Shown here: piece by piece, positions 1 through 5,510 of the stretch
Numbering within the stretch: the first letter of the stretch is position 1
Layout of the letters: each line of letters opens with the position of its first letter
Assembly (NCBI GenBank): GCA_002304835.1
Contig: DBPK01000015.1
Coordinates: forward strand, 13,782-21,441
DNA: 7,660 nucleotides
DNA from: Firmicutes bacterium UBA1422
GTDB taxonomy: Bacteria; Bacillota; Clostridia; Peptostreptococcales; Anaerovoracaceae
Direction of reading: 5' to 3'
The notes under the pieces: model-generated
What the model saw: the letters and a program-made list of their open reading frames with translations, nothing else
Told to the model about the DNA's origin: nothing
Databases searched by the model: none
Translations under genes and position numbers: made by a program

Positions 1-1115
1 GCATAACGGAAAAGTTCGTCATCTATTATCATCTGTTCCAGGGAAAGTGTCATGCTGCTTTCCAGAAGACCTATGCCCTGCACCACATCTGCACCTGCTC
101 CTATAAGAGGTTCCATGTTCATGTATTTTTCAAGTATCGCCTGCATGCCCGGTTCTTTGGAATCCGAAAGGCATCCTGCCACTTCGGTGGGGAATCCGTA
201 GTATCTGCCCATCTGTGTCATGGCCGTCAGCTGCAATGCAGTTTCCGGAGCTCCTTCCAGGAATATGCCGCTTTTCATATTTATAGACCCCAGGGCAGCA
301 CCGTAAATTATGGGAGTCCCGGGATTGCAGAGTTGGAATATAACAAAGCACGACAGAGCTTCCGCATTGGCCATTGCCACATTTGTAAAAAGGCTGGCGG
401 GTCCTGTGCTTCCGCAGGCCGGCATGGGATAGGCCAGTATGGGAGCTTCATATTTTGTAAGTTCCATGGTGGCTTCCAACATGATATGATCGTGGCAAAG
501 GGGTGCCACTGTACAGTAAGTGGCCGAATATATCTTTCTTTTCCTGACTTCCTCCCAGCTTCCCAGGATGGCCTTTGCCATTTCCATATGATAGCCTACG
601 CCCTTAATGCTGGTTTCCTCGTCCTGGTAATGCTTACTGCTGTTTATATAAAAAAGTCCGGTTTCCATTACGCCCGCAGTCTTGGGAGGCAGATCGGCCG
701 CCACGATGGGAGCCCATCCTATACTTCCCTGATCCATGGTCTGAAATATCCTGAAACTGTTTTCTATATCTTTTGTCGTCCCCGGTCTTTTTTTTCTGCT
801 GCCGTGATCCAGAACGTACATGCCGCAGCCGTCGATGTTATGGGTGGGAAATGCAGCCGGCAAACTAAGATCACATTTCGGATCCGGTGCTCCCAGCGTG
901 AATTCTTTCGGTGCTGTTTGAAGGGCCTTCTTCACCATGTCTTCATTTATATATGCTATCTCTTTTTCTCTGTCTATTTCTGCTCCGGCGTCTTCCAGAA
1001 GATCCAGCGCCTTTTCGCTGGGGAATTTGACCCCGGTTTCTTCAAGTATCCTTATGCTGTTTTTATGTATGGACCTGATTTCCTCATCGCTGAGTACTTT
1101 TGTCTGCATCAGCAT
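1..1115 (-). CDS. MttB/trimethylamine methyltransferase family protein, 3'-truncated by window edge
   Basis: The reverse strand gives 371 uninterrupted codons running off the left edge; the family is usually about 470-500 aa, so roughly the last quarter is missing. I recognise the MttB family (COG5598 type), corrinoid-dependent methyltransferases that move a methyl group from a quaternary or tertiary amine to a cobalamin protein. Visible landmarks are an early LEETGVKF segment, PTHNIDGCG near residue 90, PACGSTGPAS near 232-241, NPGTPIIYG, GFPTEV, DSKEPGMQA near 318 and a GAGADVVQGIGLLE segment near 339. There is no in-frame amber codon in the visible part, so it looks like the non-pyrrolysine branch, some members of which use glycine betaine, proline betaine or carnitine-type substrates; the substrate here is unknown. 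The start at 1115 follows AAGGAG by 6 nt. The frame is also open upstream to in-frame ATGs at 1172 and 1190 inside the leader repeats, but these lack a good ribosome binding site. No corrinoid protein gene is in view; one could lie downstream, beyond the left edge. Confidence 0.9.
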   Translation of the reverse strand, partial: MLMQTKVLSDEEIRSIHKNSIRILEETGVKFPSEKALDLLEDAGAEIDREKEIAYINEDMVKKALQTAPKEFTLGAPDPKCDLSLPAAFPTHNIDGCGMYVLDHGSRKKRPGTTKDIENSFRIFQTMDQGSIGWAPIVAADLPPKTAGVMETGLFYINSSKHYQDEETSIKGVGYHMEMAKAILGSWEEVRKRKIYSATYCTVAPLCHDHIMLEATMELTKYEAPILAYPMPACGSTGPASLFTNVAMANAEALSCFVIFQLCNPGTPIIYGAALGSINMKSGIFLEGAPETALQLTAMTQMGRYYGFPTEVAGCLSDSKEPGMQAILEKYMNMEPLIGAGADVVQGIGLLESSMTLSLEQMIIDDELFRY

Positions 1116-1121
1116 TTTTTT

Positions 1122-1127
1122 CTCCTT
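1122..1127 (-). promoter_or_regulatory. Ribosome binding site of the mttB-like gene
   Basis: AAGGAG on the minus strand lies 6 nt before the ATG at 1115. It decides this start over the upstream in-frame ATGs at 1172 and 1190, which come from the tandem repeats. Confidence 0.75.
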
Positions 1128-1130
1128 TCT

Positions 1131-1242
1131 GCTCTGATCTGAATTTCTTTCATGCTCTGAATTTTTTTTCATGCCCTGAATTTCTTTCATGCTCTAAGTT
1201 TCTTTTTCTTGCTCTGAACTTCTTTCATGCTATAAGTTCTTT
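1131..1242 (-). repeat. Degenerate 18-20 bp tandem repeat in the mttB-like leader
   Basis: Five to six head-to-tail copies of a unit close to GCTCTGAATTTCTTTCAT (plus strand) run from 1131 to about 1242. Units begin at 1131, 1154, 1173, 1191, 1211 and 1229 with lengths 23, 19, 18, 20 and 18, the last being partial. In the mRNA sense each unit reads roughly ATGAAAGAAATTCAGAGC. Because unit lengths are not all multiples of three, the array does not encode one repeating peptide. It sits between the likely promoter and the ribosome binding site, so it would be transcribed as purine-rich 5' untranslated RNA. Confidence 0.7.
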
Positions 1243-1269
1243 TATATATTAAACCCTATAATCAAATAA
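1241..1269 (-). promoter_or_regulatory. Possible promoter of the mttB-like gene
   Basis: On the minus strand TTATTT (1264-1269) and TATAAA (1241-1246) are separated by exactly 17 nt, upstream of the repeat leader. The -35 is poor, as expected for an activator-dependent promoter, and the region is AT-rich, so chance matches are likely. Confidence 0.3.
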
Positions 1270-1292
1270 TAGGTCTTTCTGCCCGGGAATAG

Positions 1293-1327
1293 GGGTATAT
1301 TTTTGTTGTTATCAGGGTATATTTTTG
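1293..1327 (+). promoter_or_regulatory. Two direct repeats GGGTATATTTTTG, possible AraC-type operator
   Basis: The 13-mer GGGTATATTTTTG occurs at 1293-1305 and exactly again at 1315-1327, a 22 bp period (about two helical turns). Tandem direct half-sites about 21-22 bp apart are the usual arrangement for AraC-family proteins. The pair lies just upstream of the araC-type start at 1341 and in the divergent region shared with the mttB-like gene. It could therefore serve autoregulation, control of the methyltransferase, or both. A TATAAT at 1257-1262 (plus strand) lacks a clear -35. Binding by this regulator is inference. Confidence 0.45.
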
Positions 1328-1340
1328 ATATCATTGATTT

Positions 1341-2024
1341 ATGAAATTTCGCCGGCCTGTAATTTTTGAATTGAATTCGGGCACGAATGCCCGGACCTCA
1401 GAGGCGGAAGCAGTGCCTTTCCACATGCATGACAGCATTGTAGAAATAATCTGTGTGGAAAAAGGCCGTCTCAAGATCTCCGACTGTGCTCTGGATCACA
1501 ACCTTGATCCGGGGGATGTCTATATTTTTAATGCAATGGACGCTCACAGGATGCGCCCTTTATCACCCGGCACCGTGATTTTGACAGTTCATATCGACAA
1601 GCGCTATTACAGCAGGTTTTTTGAAGACCTGCAGGACATTTATTTCATATGCGGATCTGAAAGTCCCGAAAAAGATTCCCGGGAACTTCATTACCTTAAA
1701 AATCTAATGCGCGCCCTGTTCAAAGAGTGCTCTTCAGAAACTCCCAGCGATCTTGTAACAGAAAACCTGGGAAGGGAACTGCTGGGTCTTCTTTGCGAAC
1801 AGTTTCGCTATTACTTTTACAGAAAAGAGCCCGACGGCAGTTATATGCTTTTTCGCAGATCCAGCTCTACGGCAGCCATGAGCCATAACAAAAGAGCTTA
1901 TGAAATAGTTGACTATATCTATGATAACTTTTTCTGCCGACTGAGGCTGACTGACGTGGCAGCAAAGTATTACTTGAGTCCCTCTCACATTAGCAGATAC
2001 GGGAGAGTTTCAAGTTCTGTGTAA
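1341..2024 (+). pseudogene. AraC-family transcriptional regulator, 5' part, disrupted by IS256-family insertion
   Basis: This open frame gives 227 aa, of which residues 1-220 (through base 2000) are native and the last seven (GRVSSSV) are read from the insertion sequence. Residues about 27-70 form a cupin-like sensor domain (FHMHDSIVEIICVEKG, then LDPGDVYIFNAMDAH), typical of ligand-sensing AraC regulators. Residues about 202-220 (RLTDVAAKYYLSPSHISRY) are the start of the C-terminal AraC helix-turn-helix pair. The break falls within the first DNA-binding motif, so any product should lack DNA binding. An in-frame TGA at 1335 makes ATG 1341 the first available start; no clear Shine-Dalgarno precedes it. 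The gene diverges from the mttB-like gene, which is its likely target. The other half of the gene is at 3519-3737, in the same frame once the element is removed. Confidence 0.92.
1993..2000. repeat. Left copy of the 8 bp target site duplication
   Basis: GCAGATAC directly abuts the left end of the element and is repeated exactly at 3511-3518 beyond the right end. Eight to nine bp duplications are normal for IS256-family transposition. Confidence 0.95.
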
Positions 2025-2026
2025 AC
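2001..2026 (+). repeat. Left terminal inverted repeat of the IS
   Basis: It begins GGGAGAGTTTCAAG and ends TGTGTAAAC. Against the reverse complement of the right end it matches at 19 of 26 positions. A further shared motif, CTGATATAGAAT at 2035-2046, extends the symmetry inward. Confidence 0.85.
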
Positions 2027-2063
2027 TGTAAAAACTGATATAGAATTTAGAAATAATTTATTC

Positions 2064-2094
2064 GGAGCAAGGATGCCTAGCATGTCCTTGCTCC
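2064..2094. terminator. Hairpin inside the IS, probable terminator downstream of the transposase
   Basis: GGAGCAAGGA (2064-2073) and TCCTTGCTCC (2085-2094) form a perfect 10 bp stem with an 11 nt loop that itself contains a short ATGC/GCAT inverted repeat. It lies about 100 bp downstream of the transposase stop. Neither side has a strong uridine run, so it may instead block read-through from araC or act in regulation. Confidence 0.5.
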
Positions 2095-2192
2095 TTGTAC
2101 TTTCAGTATAAAGCCATTTTTTTTAAGGTCAAGTAAATTTTGTCATGCTTAAAATAGCCGTTATTAAAGGCGATGACCTTTTCTACTGACAA

Positions 2193-3440
2193 TTAGCGGT
2201 AATCGTCGATTCTGTCACCAAAATAGACCATTAGCTGGGAATGGATCATGCCCCAATCCCGACGGCGACCGGTCCATTTTTTCATGATATCCTGAGTAGC
2301 TAAATACAGCATCTTGAATAGGCTGTCATCTGATGGAAATACCGTCTTGCTTTTCGTTACCTTTCTGAGCTGCCTATTGAATCCCTCAATGGTGTTAGTC
2401 GTGTAGATAAGGGTTCTGATCTCCTGGGGATATTTGAAATATGTGGAGAGCTTTGTCCAGTTATTATTCCAGGATTCGGAAATCTTTGGATATTTTTTGT
2501 CCCAAATTTCACCAAAGGATTCCAGTTCAGAAAGAGCGATATCCTCAGAAGAAGCCTGGTATACTTTTTTAAGATCTTTCATCAGTGACTTTAGATCTTT
2601 GTATGAAACGTATTTTGTGGAGTTTCGAATCTGATGGATTATGCACTGCTGAAGCTCTGCCTTTGGAAATGCTGCTTCTATTGCATTATCAAAGCCCGAG
2701 AGTCCATCCACGCTGGCAATCAAAATATCTTCTACTCCACGGTTTTTCATTTCGTTCATGATATTGAGCCAAAATTTTGCACTTTCATTTTCTCCCACCC
2801 ACAAGCCTAATACATCTCTCATTCCGTCTAAATCTATGCCTATGGCGATGTAGACGGCTTTCTTGACTATCTGTCCTTCGCTTCTAACATGATAGTGAAT
2901 GGCATCCATAAACACTACTGCGTAGACTTCTGATAATGGTCTTGACTGCCATTCTTTTGCTATTGGCAGTATCTTATCCGTGATCCTGCTTATGGTGCTG
3001 TCACTGATACTCACATCATACATATCCTTGACGTGGGATTCTATGTCTGCGGTGGTCATCCCTTTAGCATACATGGAAATTATCTTTGCTTCCAAATCCT
3101 GACTGATCGAATTCTGATGCTTAGCAACTAATTGCGGTTCGAATTCACCGTTCCTATCTCTGGGAACTTTGATTTCCACATCTCCCATATCCGAGTGTAC
3201 GGTCTTCTTGGAGAATCCGTTTCTGCTGTTGTCGGTGTCTTTCTGGCGGTAATCGTAACGGGTATAGCCTAATTCTTCTTCCAGTTCTCCTTCAAGGCTT
3301 CCCTCTACAACCTGCTTCATCATTTCTTTCATGAGAGCTTGCAGTTCTCCTAGATCCTCTACATGAGCATTTTTAAGCAAGGCTTCTGCTTTTTCTCTTC
3401 GCCTCTTTGCTTCAAATGTTTCCTCTTTTCTTTTTGGCAT
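2193..3440 (-). CDS. IS256-family transposase
   Basis: A full-length 415-aa transposase of the IS256/Mutator class, which moves the element by a DDE-type reaction. Candidate catalytic residues are D179 in VFMDAIHYHV, D245 in SVDGLSGF and E352 in TTNTIEGFNRQLRK, with the C-x2-H signature at C266 and H269 (QQCIIHQIRN) between the second D and the E. The N-terminal 50 residues are highly charged and helical-looking. The length matches the family (about 400 aa) and there is no frameshift, so the enzyme is probably active. The start at 3440 has GGAGG seven nt upstream. That ribosome binding site lies in one arm of a 14 bp inverted repeat at 3445-3488. The gene is antisense to the interrupted araC gene. 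Confidence 0.96.
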   Translation of the reverse strand: MPKRKEETFEAKRRREKAEALLKNAHVEDLGELQALMKEMMKQVVEGSLEGELEEELGYTRYDYRQKDTDNSRNGFSKKTVHSDMGDVEIKVPRDRNGEFEPQLVAKHQNSISQDLEAKIISMYAKGMTTADIESHVKDMYDVSISDSTISRITDKILPIAKEWQSRPLSEVYAVVFMDAIHYHVRSEGQIVKKAVYIAIGIDLDGMRDVLGLWVGENESAKFWLNIMNEMKNRGVEDILIASVDGLSGFDNAIEAAFPKAELQQCIIHQIRNSTKYVSYKDLKSLMKDLKKVYQASSEDIALSELESFGEIWDKKYPKISESWNNNWTKLSTYFKYPQEIRTLIYTTNTIEGFNRQLRKVTKSKTVFPSDDSLFKMLYLATQDIMKKWTGRRRDWGMIHSQLMVYFGDRIDDYR

Positions 3441-3444
3441 TTTA

Positions 3445-3488
3445 AAACCTCCAAACTGTGTCGTTATTCTACATCAGCTTGGAGGTTT
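3445..3488 (-). promoter_or_regulatory. Inverted repeat able to hide the transposase ribosome binding site in read-through RNA
   Basis: In the transposase mRNA sense, AAACCTCCAAGCTG (3488 to 3475) can pair with CAGTTTGGAGGTTT (3458 to 3445): 14 bp with one G-U, the outer 10 bp perfect, and a 16 nt loop. The second arm contains the GGAGG ribosome binding site. The likely internal promoter (-10 at 3466-3471) would start transcription near 3459, downstream of the first arm. Only transcripts entering from outside the element would therefore fold this way. This resembles the protection against impinging transcription known for IS10 and IS50. Confidence 0.6.
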
Positions 3489-3494
3489 ACACAA
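3466..3494 (-). promoter_or_regulatory. Probable transposase promoter, with -35 inside the terminal repeat
   Basis: On the minus strand TTGTGT (3489-3494, within the right terminal repeat) and TAGAAT (3466-3471) are exactly 17 nt apart. The -10 differs from TATAAT at one base; the -35 is weak. The start site would be near 3459, about 19 nt before the ATG. Confidence 0.5.
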
Positions 3495-3510
3495 TCTTTG
3501 AAACGGTCTC
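3485..3510 (-). repeat. Right terminal inverted repeat of the IS
   Basis: Read on the minus strand from 3510, it begins GAGACCGTTTCAA and ends TGTGTAAAC, matching the left end at 19 of 26 positions. The subterminal motif CTGATGTAGAAT at 3466-3477 mirrors the left-end copy at 2035-2046, at nearly the same distance from the tip. Confidence 0.85.
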
Positions 3511-3518
3511 GCAGATAC
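3511..3518. repeat. Right copy of the 8 bp target site duplication
   Basis: GCAGATAC, identical to 1993-2000, directly follows the right terminal repeat. Confidence 0.95.
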
Positions 3519-3737
3519 ATAAAAAAAGTGATCGGTCTCTCTTTTTCGGAGATACTGACTCTCGCCCGTTGCGAAGAAGCCGAACGGCTTCTTTTTGATA
3601 CGGAAAAAACCGTGGATGAAATAGCGGGAGAAGTGGGCTTTGTCAACAGAAAACATATGGCGGTGAATTTCAGAAAATGGTATGGAAAAACCCCGACAAA
3701 TTGGCGCAAAAGCCTGAAAGAAGAAAAAATATTTTAG
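3519..3737 (+). pseudogene. AraC-family transcriptional regulator, 3' part
   Basis: These 72 codons plus a TAG stop encode the rest of the AraC DNA-binding domain: the end of helix-turn-helix one (IKKVIGLSFSEILTLARCEEA), the linker helix, and helix-turn-helix two (TVDEIAGEVGFVNRKHMAVNF), followed by the family ending FRKWYGKTPTNWRKSL. Joined to residue 220 of the 5' part this gives a 292-aa protein, a normal length for the family. An open frame continues upstream into the insertion sequence to an ATG at 3363, but that extension is antisense to the transposase and is not native. With no promoter or ribosome binding site of its own, this half is probably not translated. Confidence 0.92.
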
Positions 3738-3742
3738 CACAA

Positions 3743-3800
3743 TAAAAAAGAGCTGCCCGGCAAAATCACTTGCACTGTGAGCAGCTTATTTTTGTTTTGA
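3743..3800. terminator. Bidirectional terminator between araC-type gene and NlpC/P60 gene
   Basis: AGCTGC (3751-3756) pairs with GCAGCT (3781-3786), with an inner TCAC/GTGA stem and a bulge. The plus strand continues into TATTTTTGTTTT and the minus strand into CTTTTTTATT, so it can serve both converging genes. The stem is short, so strength is uncertain. Confidence 0.6.
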
Positions 3801-3856
3801 TTTTTTGTTTTGTCCTTTTTGATATTTAGTCTTGGCCTTTTTGGTTTTGCACTTTT

Positions 3857-5095
3857 TTACAAAAGACGTCTGATGCATGAGATCGGTCTGTAACCGGCAT
3901 TTCCAACTATTATTCCTGTACTGGAAGTACTGGCATGTACTATCTGCCCGCCGCCGATATATATGGCTACATGGTGCGGATAAAAGAACAGATCTCCGGG
4001 TCTTGCATCGCCGTATGAAACAGCCTTTCCGTAACTCCTCTGGGCAGCTGCACTGTGAGGCAGCGAAATGCCGAAATGTGAATAAACGCTCAGAGTGAAT
4101 CCGGAACAGTCAGCTCCATTGGTAAGACTTGTTCCTCCCCATACATAGGGATTCCCTACAAACTGAAGTGCGTAGCTTGCAACTTTTGCTCCGGTCTTAC
4201 TGATCTTGGTTCCTTTTATTACGACTTTTGCCTCGGGCTTTTTTGTTACTTTTTCTCCGATGACTTTGCTGTCTATTACTTCTCCGTTTTCTTTTTTTAC
4301 TATGGAAGTAACTTCTTTAACGCCCTTCTCACCTTCTTCAGCGACCTTTACCGTTCCCTCTTCATACTTGCTTGATTTTTTGACTTCCGTATCATAGGAT
4401 ATCTCTTTTTCATTTACCACTTCTTCAACAGTTGACACCACCATGACCGGGTCTTCACCCTCATTGGCCTTTACTATGGTCTCCACCGCCTTATCGACAT
4501 CACTTACTTTTACGGGGTCTTCAAATCTTTCAAGCTCTTTTGTGTCAACATCCACGCCCGGTTCGATCACAACTTCTTTGACTTCCGCTTCACGGCTACA
4601 GTAATGCTCCTTTACCTTCTCAATGACTTTTTGACCATCCTGCTTATCCTCTACTACTACGACTTCTTCCTTGCCTGCTTTTACTACCCAGGGCTGCTCA
4701 ACCTTCTCACCGTCGGCAGTTATTCCGTAGGGTGCCGTCGCAACAAAGAAAATGCATACCAAAAGTATGCCCGCTGCCGGAGCTGCAACTCCGATGACCT
4801 TGCCTTTCCCTTTTGTGGTGCTCATAGCTTGACGGACTTCGGCTTTGCCCGCATGAATCACTTCCCCTGCATTGGCTTTGAAACCATTATAGTGGTCTGT
4901 GATCACGGCTTTCAGCCAAGTTCTGCCATTCGCTATGCTCCTTGGTATTTGCACGATCTGTCTTTTAAGTTCGCCGGTTTTGATCCTTGTTTTCATGAAG
5001 GATCTGCTGAAAAATCTCAATGCTTTGTCTTTTGTTCTGCAAATTTTTCTCTTAAGGCCCCTTTTGAAAGTCTCACTGAAATATTTGTCGAACAT
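3857..5095 (-). CDS. Membrane-anchored G5 and NlpC/P60 domain cell-wall hydrolase
   Basis: A 412-aa protein with three parts. Residues 1-99 are hydrophilic and strongly basic. One hydrophobic segment follows at about 100-120 (VIGVAAPAAGILLVCIFFVA). The outside portion carries an acidic linker, a G5-like domain at about 222-297 (KEISYDTEVKKSSKYEEGT to VVIKGTKI) and a C-terminal NlpC/P60 domain at about 302-410. Catalytic candidates are C330 in NGADCSGFT, H375 in PHHVAIYIG and H387 in QIVHAS, so the enzyme should be an active cysteine peptidase. NlpC/P60 enzymes usually cut D-Glu to diamino-acid bonds in peptidoglycan stems; G5 domains are thought to bind wall sugars. The long basic cytoplasmic tail before the membrane segment is unusual compared with a normal signal peptide. 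The start at 5095 follows an AGGAAG-type site. A sigma-A promoter lies at 5152-5180 and the gene appears monocistronic. Confidence 0.92.
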   Translation of the reverse strand: MFDKYFSETFKRGLKRKICRTKDKALRFFSRSFMKTRIKTGELKRQIVQIPRSIANGRTWLKAVITDHYNGFKANAGEVIHAGKAEVRQAMSTTKGKGKVIGVAAPAAGILLVCIFFVATAPYGITADGEKVEQPWVVKAGKEEVVVVEDKQDGQKVIEKVKEHYCSREAEVKEVVIEPGVDVDTKELERFEDPVKVSDVDKAVETIVKANEGEDPVMVVSTVEEVVNEKEISYDTEVKKSSKYEEGTVKVAEEGEKGVKEVTSIVKKENGEVIDSKVIGEKVTKKPEAKVVIKGTKISKTGAKVASYALQFVGNPYVWGGTSLTNGADCSGFTLSVYSHFGISLPHSAAAQRSYGKAVSYGDARPGDLFFYPHHVAIYIGGGQIVHASTSSTGIIVGNAGYRPISCIRRLL

Positions 5096-5130
5096 TTTCT
5101 CTCTTCCTATTCTCTTTCATATTTTTATTT

Positions 5131-5146
5131 GTGACTATACTGTCAC
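5131..5146 (-). promoter_or_regulatory. Dyad GTGAC-N6-GTCAC at the NlpC/P60 gene start site
   Basis: Perfect 5 bp arms (5131-5135 and 5142-5146) overlap the predicted transcription start near 5145. The dyad could be a repressor operator or a short leader hairpin. The regulator is unknown. Confidence 0.35.
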
Positions 5147-5151
5147 TGTTC

Positions 5152-5180
5152 ATCCTACACGGATAAGGGAGAAATGTCAA
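5152..5180 (-). promoter_or_regulatory. Sigma-A type promoter of the NlpC/P60 gene
   Basis: A perfect TTGACA (minus strand, 5175-5180) lies 17 nt from TAGGAT (5152-5157), and the predicted start is about 50 nt upstream of the ATG at 5095. This is among the clearest promoters in the window. Confidence 0.7.
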
Positions 5181-5267
5181 CCGCTCATTTCAGGTTTCAC
5201 ATTTCGGACACATTTGCTGTTTTCTGTAGAATAATATGGACTAATTTGCCCACTTGCCTTGGCCTTA

Positions 5268-5296
5268 TTGACTTAAATCTTCTGAAAATTTAAACT
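5268..5296 (+). promoter_or_regulatory. Possible promoter for a small RNA
   Basis: TTGACT (5268-5273) and TAAACT (5291-5296) are separated by exactly 17 nt on the plus strand, pointing away from the NlpC/P60 gene toward a strong terminator at 5425-5470. No protein gene lies between. Confidence 0.4.
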
Positions 5297-5302
5297 TTAT
5301 TA

Positions 5303-5470
5303 TGAAATATATCTCATTAACAGAAGATATGCTGAAAGAATATCTGCAGTAATCATCTCAGAACTGTATCTCGGATAAACCGGTTCAAATGAAATTGAAC
5401 GGAGCAAAATGTGTTCCAAAAACCAAAAGCAGCGGTGTCTTTTTTTGAAAGGCACCGCTGCTTTTATTTT
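5303..5470 (+). ncRNA. Candidate structured small RNA, about 168 nt
   Basis: The stretch has a promoter-like sequence in front, a terminator behind and several local hairpins. These are AGATAT/ATATCT (5325-5330 with 5340-5345), GTTCAA/TTGAAC (5383-5388 with 5395-5400, 6 nt loop), and directly adjacent GGAGCA/TGTTCC (5401-5406 with 5412-5417, one G-U, 5 nt loop), then the 15 bp terminator stem. It could encode a 16-residue peptide starting MKYISLTEDM at 5302, but no ribosome binding site precedes it. I do not recognise a known RNA family. The terminator may simply belong to the converging flavodiiron gene, in which case no transcript exists here. Confidence 0.35.
5425..5470. terminator. Strong intrinsic terminator, usable in both directions
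   Basis: Arms 5425-5439 and 5451-5465 form a 15 bp stem with one G-U pair around the core GCAGCGGTG/CACCGCTGC and an 11 nt loop. The plus strand ends in CTTTTATTTTATT and the minus strand in CTTTTGGTTTTTGG. It can end the flavodiiron transcript coming from the right and a plus-strand small RNA coming from the left. Confidence 0.85.
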
Positions 5471-5510
5471 ATTCTATCCGTTTTTTAGGCTCTATGTCGT
5501 GTCTTGTCTC

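Larger units (their letters stand above)
2001..3510 (-). mobile_element. Complete IS256-family insertion sequence, 1510 bp
   Basis: The element is bounded by GCAGATAC duplications, carries imperfect terminal inverted repeats (19 of 26 positions identical, sharing GTTTCAA and TGTGTAAAC) and encodes one full-length transposase on the minus strand. It is inserted opposite in direction to the araC-type gene. Excising 2001-3518 joins codon TAC (1998-2000) to ATA (3519-3521) in frame and restores a normal AraC helix-turn-helix. The left 190 bp are non-coding and hold a strong hairpin. I cannot assign a named IS from sequence alone. Confidence 0.95.

Noticed and set aside
333..1142. Long plus-strand open frame (269 codons)
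   Set aside because: It is antisense to the mttB-like gene, whose minus-strand product shows clear family motifs throughout; the plus-strand product shows none.
1734..1988. Minus-strand 84-codon frame inside the araC-type gene
   Set aside because: It is a shadow of the regulator coding sequence with no motif or start signal.
2125..2180. AAGGTCA/TGACCTT inverted repeat in the IS left end as a terminator
   Set aside because: The 7 bp arms are 42 nt apart and no uridine run follows on the transposase strand.
3363..3737. Separate small AraC-type gene starting at 3363
   Set aside because: Its first 52 codons are inside the insertion sequence and antisense to the transposase; only 3519 onward is native regulator sequence.
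4604..5134. Plus-strand frames of 176 and 111 codons over the hydrolase gene
   Set aside because: They are antisense to the NlpC/P60 protein, rich in chance residues, with no motif or ribosome binding site.
5302..5352. 16-residue peptide gene beginning MKYISLTEDM
   Set aside because: No ribosome binding site precedes it and a 16-codon frame is expected by chance in AT-rich DNA; kept only as a possibility within the small RNA candidate.
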